Shown one piece after another: positions 15,301 through 18,091 of a stretch of DNA of 18,091 bases. A model generated the notes under the pieces. It saw only the letters and a list, made by a program, of their open reading frames with translations, did not search any database and was not told the DNA's origin. The DNA lies in assembly GCA_038239195.1 (NCBI GenBank), contig JBBSEZ010000183.1, forward strand, positions 1 through 18,091. Direction: 5' to 3'. Positions within the stretch are counted from its first letter, which is position 1. The number at the start of each line of letters is the position of its first letter. This DNA comes from JBBSEZ01 sp038239195 (GTDB taxonomy: Bacteria; Planctomycetota; Planctomycetia; Gemmatales; Gemmataceae). The position numbers and the translations under genes were made by a program.

Positions 15301-16027
15301 GCGCGGGCGGGCCGCTCGGCGCTGGCGTGGCCGGGTTGGCCTGGGTGTCGAACGAGGTGCGCAGGATGCTGCCGCCCGGCGGCGGGGGCGGGGCCAGCGT
15401 CATCGGCACGGCGGGGACGCCGGGGAGGACGAGCGGGGCCGGCGCCAGGGGCAGCGCCCCGACTCCTGCGCGCCGCGCGCTCTGGACGAGGGGGTCGTCC
15501 GCTTTGGACTGGCGCACGACCTTGGTCTTGTGGGCGCGCAGCTTGAGCTCGCCGCGCGTGTGCAGTTCGAGGGCCCCCCGCGCGCCTTCCTGCTGCCGCG
15601 AACCATCGAGGAGCCGGAACTGGCCCTCGGCGTAGACCTCGACGCGCAGCACGCCGGTGGCGCGAAAGCCGTTGACGTCGATCCAGACGACGCCCCGGTC
15701 GAAGCGGGCATGCACGATGTTCTGCTGAATCAGGACCTGACCGCGCAACAGCACCACGGCCTTGCCGCCCTCGGTCCAGGTGTAGACCTCGTCGGCGTCG
15801 ATCTCGATCGGTTTGGCGTCGCCTGGCACGTTGCGGCTCAGGCGCACCAGGCCGGGCGCGACCGTCCCCACCGGGTTAGCGATCGGCGCGTCTCGGGGCA
15901 GGACGGTCTGAGGCGGTTGTTCCCGAGGGGCCTGAGCCGGGAGCGTGCGCAGCGCGTAACCGCTGCCCAGAACGCCCACGGCCCCCAGGAGGGCAACGAC
16001 CGGCCATCGGCTCGAGGATTGCCTCAT
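12368..16027 (-). CDS. lptD: LptD/OstA-type outer-membrane LPS assembly protein
   Basis: 1219-aa protein. A signal peptide (about 1-33) leads into an OstA/LptA-like jellyroll (about 70-170; IEIDADEVYTWTEGGKAVVLLRG). A Pro-rich linker (about 190-355) precedes a second OstA-like segment (about 375-545; IIVVTGGAIVNV, LEADRVVIW, LYLAGHVVI, IEAEEVYYD). The C-terminal half (about 565-1210) is an LptD-type barrel: the conserved YLEDVPFFWLPSV (575-587) and many alternating aromatic strands. LptD with LptE inserts lipopolysaccharide into the outer leaflet; the N-terminal jellyroll accepts LPS from LptA. E. coli LptD is about 784 aa, so this one is much longer. Only one Cys (474) is visible, so the family's interdomain disulfides are absent. 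GGAG lies about 9 nt before the ATG. Its 3' neighbour is a lipid kinase. Confidence 0.88.
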   Translation of the reverse strand: MRQSSSRWPVVALLGAVGVLGSGYALRTLPAQAPREQPPQTVLPRDAPIANPVGTVAPGLVRLSRNVPGDAKPIEIDADEVYTWTEGGKAVVLLRGQVLIQQNIVHARFDRGVVWIDVNGFRATGVLRVEVYAEGQFRLLDGSRQQEGARGALELHTRGELKLRAHKTKVVRQSKADDPLVQSARRAGVGALPLAPAPLVLPGVPAVPMTLAPPPPPGGSILRTSFDTQANPATPAPSGPPAPVPPPTGLAPPGTPLPALPTSPGSGIVPSPPGPSYPPPGPPPPTANPLPVQNPGTPFFPPAPTPPTPAPPTPPTPPTPPALPTPPPPPGPLTPPAPPRAAAPRPPAAPGPPVQYSVLPRSESSFNIKVDPGARPGEQIIVVTGGAIVNVRNAPGVGLLDLEADRVVIWTKGNDPQQAVQNLQSPQGQSSKDLELYLAGHVVIREQGKAVAKETKTIEAEEVYYDVNRSVAVCLQAKLSLTSTTILAKNPMATDPLIVSAAEILRLNAEKFQMNRADISASKLQSDPGLVIRVQEATVTEKDVPTRSVLTLLGFPPAKPTERQSIVHAENVWFYLEDVPFFWLPSVTTNVREPLGPLQNFSFGYNRIFGVQTSLTLNVYSLLGLDPIQNTRWRLNLDYLSARGPGIGNQFDYSGKFSPTEPTSFLSPAARYDGTVRLYGMYDRGFDNLGGNRPNLDAFQPDGFRGRAYWRQGLFDLPYGFSVISQLSAFSDRNFLEQYYVREFQTEPNQDTYLYVKQQQDNWAWSGLVEPNIRPWITETQWLPRFDGYLVGQDLFDRFTYNSQISLAYARLHTTTDQPGGLQGAMPPPPGFPAFVSTTDVPTSTGRASWMQELAYPFNLGPFKLVPYGKLELAGYTNQLAAPGTFDTIAQTNNFQGSASARAWGGGGVRGSIPFTHLYPEIQSELFNLNGINHKIVVGGNFFYARASDSYTKYPQLDRLNDDVTDQTIRDFRPVLPLFNTTSGYYLATSKLFDPQVYAIRRLVDNRIDTLDSIEVLQGELRQRWQTKRGYPGAEHIVDWMTLDTSFSYFPNSTRDNFGNPFAFLEYRYVWNIGDRTAIESTGWIDPMTKVPGGNGVTGSGPYVLTIGAYFNRPDRTNFYIGYREIEPVQSRAVTGSATYVFSPKYSMTFTSTYDFGTQQALTNSLLFTRIGSDLQVSAGFSYNAIQSNFGVLFEIVPNLVPPSQRTGAVSGAGAGLTR
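15053..15120. repeat. 9-bp tandem repeat encoding Pro-Pro-Thr runs in the lptD-like gene
   Basis: On the plus strand GGCGTGGGC-type units repeat in tandem with slight variation. On the coding strand they give (P)PTPPTPPTPP around residues 303-325 of the linker. Replication slippage here would change linker length in steps of three residues without breaking the frame. Confidence 0.8.
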
Positions 16028-16128
16028 GTTCGTGCGCTCCGCGCGACACGGTCACCGTGCCGCGCGGGGGAGCGCCTCCTCCTGTAAAAGGGCTCGCTGC
16101 CTGCCGTGCCTCGTCGGCCCCGAGCGCG

Positions 16129-16158
16129 GCCCTTGCCCGCGTCCCCCGGGCAAAGGGC
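16129..16158 (-). promoter_or_regulatory. Hairpin in the 5' leader of the lptD-like mRNA
   Basis: gcccttgcccg (16129-16139) pairs with cgggcaaagggc (16147-16158) apart from one bulged base, with a 7-nt loop. It would lie in the roughly 175-nt untranslated leader between the promoter at 16208-16235 and the ATG at 16027. It may be structural or regulatory; no known riboswitch fold is apparent. Confidence 0.35.
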
Positions 16159-16207
16159 GAGCGCGACCGAGCGAGGGGACGAACGAAGCTCCCGCATGCG
16201 GGCCCGG

Positions 16208-16235
16208 ATTATAGAAGGGGGCGCCAGAGAGTCAA
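16208..16235 (-). promoter_or_regulatory. Near-consensus sigma-70 promoter for the lptD-like gene
   Basis: On the minus strand TTGACT (16230-16235, 5/6 match) and TATAAT (16208-16213, perfect match) are spaced by 16 nt. In DNA this GC-rich a full TATAAT is rare, and it faces the lptD-like gene. Transcription would start near 16201, leaving a leader of about 175 nt. The dgkA-like and M20 genes may be read from it too. Confidence 0.7.
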
Positions 16236-16278
16236 GAGCAACTGCGAGGGACCGCCTGTTGGGGGGCGCACGACTGGG

Positions 16279-16308
16279 TTCGCACGGGAAAGGAGGAGAT
16301 GGTATGCT
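16279..16308 (+). promoter_or_regulatory. Weak candidate promoter for the transposase gene
   Basis: TTCGCA (16279-16284, 4/6 match) and TATGCT (16303-16308, 4/6 match) are spaced by 18 nt, about 54 nt before the transposase ATG. The same bases overlap a strong Shine-Dalgarno-like AAAGGAGG (16289-16296), so the segment may instead be a translation signal. The two readings compete. Confidence 0.25.
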
Positions 16309-16342
16309 GTGGGGGGAAAGGCAAAACCGAGCCGTAGCGTAA
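16304..16342 (+). CDS. Possible 12-codon leader ORF before the transposase
   Basis: ATG at 16304 follows AAAGGAGG (16289-16296) by 7 nt, the best ribosome binding site in the neighbourhood. It opens MLWGERQNRAVA, with its TAA at 16340-16342, 19 nt before the transposase ATG. Another ATG at 16299 would give a 12-residue peptide in a different frame. A leader could throttle or couple transposase translation; this is inferred from spacing only. Confidence 0.3.
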   Translation: MLWGERQNRAVA

Positions 16343-16361
16343 AGCGTGAAAGGGGCCAGGG

Positions 16362-18091
16362 ATGGCTACTACCGGACAAAGCACTCCAGAGGTCGCTGTT
16401 GTAGGCGTCTACCTCGAGGGCGTCGCCAAATATCTGCTGCACAAGCTCTACGGCCCCGACGGCCCCCCTTGGGGAACTCCCCTCACCCAGATCGAAGACC
16501 TGATCCTCGCCCTGCAACGTGCCCTCTCCCAACACTGCTTCACCCTGGCCTTGACCCAGCAAGCCCAGCGACTCCCCCACGCCGGCCGCCTCTGTCCGAC
16601 CTGCGGCCAGCCCCTCTCCTTCTCCGACCCGCGTACGCGCTCCGCCAACACCCGCGCCGGCCTCGCCTGCTGGCAAGAGCCCGCCGCCCACTGCCTCGAC
16701 TGCCGCCGCGACTGCTTCCCCCAGTCCCGCTCCCTCGGCATCGACCTGTCCGAGTTCTCCCCAGGCCTGCTCCGCAAGGTCATCTCCGTCGGCACGCGCT
16801 GCCGCTCCTTCGTCGAGGCCGACGACCTCCTCGAAGAACTTCTCGGCCTGGCCCTTGGCCCCAAGCAAATCGAACGCCTCATCCACCGGATCGGCCAGGA
16901 ACGCGTGGACGAGCGCGACGCCTTCACCCAACGCTTCGAGGAGTTGCCCCTGGCCGAGAAGTTCGCCGTGCCCCCGGGAGTCCTTCCACCCGACCTGGGC
17001 GTGATCATGACCGACGGCGGGCGCTTCCAGGTCCGCTCCTGCCCCCAAGGGGGCGTCGGCGCCTCCGACGCCCCGGCGTCGGCCGAGGCGACCAAAGACG
17101 AGGCGGCGCCAGCCCAGAAGAAGGCCGGGCACTGGCGCGAGGACAAGATCGGGCTGCTGCTGACGATGCAAAGCAAGGCCTCGGACAGGGGCCCCTGCCC
17201 GGTCATCCCGCGGACGTTCGTCGATCCCAAACGCATCTCCAAGCTGGCCCGGGAGATACGCAAGCAGGCGCGGCAGGGGGAGGAGGCGGCCGAGCCGTCG
17301 GCCGACCCCGAGGCGGACGCCGAGGCGCTGGAGGGCGGCGACAAGTACGAGCCGCCCAAGCCGGGCTCGCGCAAGGTGGTGGCCTCGCGCATGCCCTGGC
17401 CGCTCTTCGCGGTGGTGGTGGCGGCGGCTGCCTGGGCGTTGGGCTTCCAGGGGGCCAAACGCAAGGCCTTTGTGGGAGACGGCTCGGACAACAACTGGGA
17501 GATCCAGAGGCGCTTCTTCGGCTCCTTCGTGCCGATCCTGGACTTCATCCACGCGCTGTCCTACGTCTACGCGGCGGCGCACGCGGGGCGCGACCGGGTG
17601 CTGGGCTGGCGGCTGTATTGCCGGTGGATCAAGTGGGTGTGGGGCGGCCAGGTGAGCCAGGTGATCGAGGAGTTGGGGGTGGCGCAGGCGGAGGTGGGCC
17701 TGCCCGAAGAGTCGGATGGGGAGACGCACCCGCGCGTGATCGTGGCGGAGGCCTTGCGTTACTTGAGCAACCACGCGGAGAAGATGAAGTACCCGGAGTA
17801 CCGGAAGGAGGGGCTGCCGATAACGAGCAGCCTGGTGGAATCGACGGTGAAGCAGATCAACCACCGGGTCAAGGGCACCGAGAAGTTCTGGACGGAGCAG
17901 GGGGCCGAGGCCATTCTGCAACTGCGCGCGGACCAACTGAGCACCGACGGCACCCTGGACGAGTTCTGGAAGAGGCGCCAGCAAGGAGCCACCGGCCAGC
18001 GCACCTACCGCCGCCGCACGCGCCCCCAGGCCGCCCCCCGCCCGCGGCCCCGCCGCCGACAGGCCCCCCGCCTCGCTTCGGCCACCAAGTC
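16362..18091 (+). CDS. ISKra4-type DDE transposase, 3' end beyond the window
   Basis: 576 codons are visible without a stop; the gene runs off the right edge. The N-terminal half has a zinc-ribbon-like LCPTCGQPL (Cys78, Cys81) and HCLDC (Cys111, Cys114), then FPQSRSLGID. This is the cysteine-pair-plus-LGLD layout of ISKra4 transposases. A DDE catalytic set is suggested by D218 (MTDGGRFQVR), D373 (VGDGSDNNW) and E493 (ITSSLVESTVKQINHRVKGTEKFW), with the final Trp typical of the family. Between D218 and D373 lies a charged, Ala/Glu-rich insert (about 245-345). The end visible here is a basic Arg/Pro-rich tail. AAGGGG sits about 8 nt before the ATG. Codon choice shifts inside the gene: C-ending in the first 200 codons, G-ending afterwards. 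Family call is likely; catalytic residues are tentative. Confidence 0.82.
   Translation, partial: MATTGQSTPEVAVVGVYLEGVAKYLLHKLYGPDGPPWGTPLTQIEDLILALQRALSQHCFTLALTQQAQRLPHAGRLCPTCGQPLSFSDPRTRSANTRAGLACWQEPAAHCLDCRRDCFPQSRSLGIDLSEFSPGLLRKVISVGTRCRSFVEADDLLEELLGLALGPKQIERLIHRIGQERVDERDAFTQRFEELPLAEKFAVPPGVLPPDLGVIMTDGGRFQVRSCPQGGVGASDAPASAEATKDEAAPAQKKAGHWREDKIGLLLTMQSKASDRGPCPVIPRTFVDPKRISKLAREIRKQARQGEEAAEPSADPEADAEALEGGDKYEPPKPGSRKVVASRMPWPLFAVVVAAAAWALGFQGAKRKAFVGDGSDNNWEIQRRFFGSFVPILDFIHALSYVYAAAHAGRDRVLGWRLYCRWIKWVWGGQVSQVIEELGVAQAEVGLPEESDGETHPRVIVAEALRYLSNHAEKMKYPEYRKEGLPITSSLVESTVKQINHRVKGTEKFWTEQGAEAILQLRADQLSTDGTLDEFWKRRQQGATGQRTYRRRTRPQAAPRPRPRRRQAPRLASATK
16362..18091 (+). mobile_element. 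Partial insertion sequence, ISKra4-like
   Basis: Only the transposase gene defines this element. Its left terminal inverted repeat should lie between the lptD-like promoter (16235) and 16362, but without the right end no repeat or target duplication can be identified. The lptD-like promoter lies outside or at the very edge of the element, so the insertion appears not to have disrupted that gene. Confidence 0.6.

Noticed and set aside
12920..16087. 1055-codon plus-strand ORF opposite the lptD-like gene
   Set aside because: It is a mirror frame of a high-GC3 gene. The minus-strand frame has a signal peptide, OstA and barrel motifs; this one has only Arg/Gly/Val-rich noise.
16209..17984. 591-codon minus-strand ORF opposite the transposase
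   Set aside because: The plus strand encodes the cysteine pairs and DDE-like motifs of a transposase. The antisense frame is Leu/Gly/Val-rich without motifs and crosses the lptD promoter.

Overview
The window looks like a chromosomal segment of a high-GC planctomycete, most likely a member of the Gemmatales (Gemmata-like). This is inferred from the gene set, the G/C-ending codons, a set of short intergenic repeats of a kind I associate with that group, an ISKra4-type transposase, and an LptD-type outer-membrane protein with an unusual proline-rich insert. No rRNA or tRNA gene and no CRISPR array was seen.

Layout. Positions 1-1325 hold no convincing gene; one weak candidate ORF (351-899) has a good ribosome binding site. 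An ECF-type sigma factor (1326-1895) follows. It may be coupled to a 10-codon leader ORF and ends in a textbook intrinsic terminator. The next block is transcribed leftwards from about 5.6 kb: rpmE (L31), prfA (RF1), prmC (the methyltransferase that modifies RF1) and a polytopic membrane protein. A good promoter candidate lies in front of rpmE, and a long inverted-repeat element sits between prfA and prmC. Divergent from rpmE is a PAP2 lipid phosphatase (5664-6236), which converges on a ribokinase-like PfkB kinase (6246-7175). A repeat-rich gap, a small unrecognised protein (7457-7762) and an exported DUF4230-like protein (7878-8540) follow.

On the plus strand, a Tat-exported protein related to the large subunit of N,N-dimethylformamidase (8786-10285) converges on an M20 metallopeptidase (10337-11746). 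A nested hairpin whose arms contain both stop codons separates them. Further right, a leftward set comprises lptD-like (12368-16027), a dgkA-like lipid kinase (11868-12296) and then the M20 gene. It is headed by a near-consensus sigma-70 promoter at 16208-16235. The window ends inside a rightward ISKra4-type transposase gene starting at 16362 and still open at 18091.

Functional themes. The rpmE-prfA-prmC block is translation and termination. The envelope theme is the LptD-like porin, the DgkA/undecaprenol-kinase-like protein and the PAP2 phosphatase; the last two could act on the same lipid-carrier pool. I see no multi-gene defence or biosynthetic system. The most unusual items are the 27-bp inverted repeat inside the prfA-prmC block, the LptD architecture, and the palindrome carrying both stop codons.
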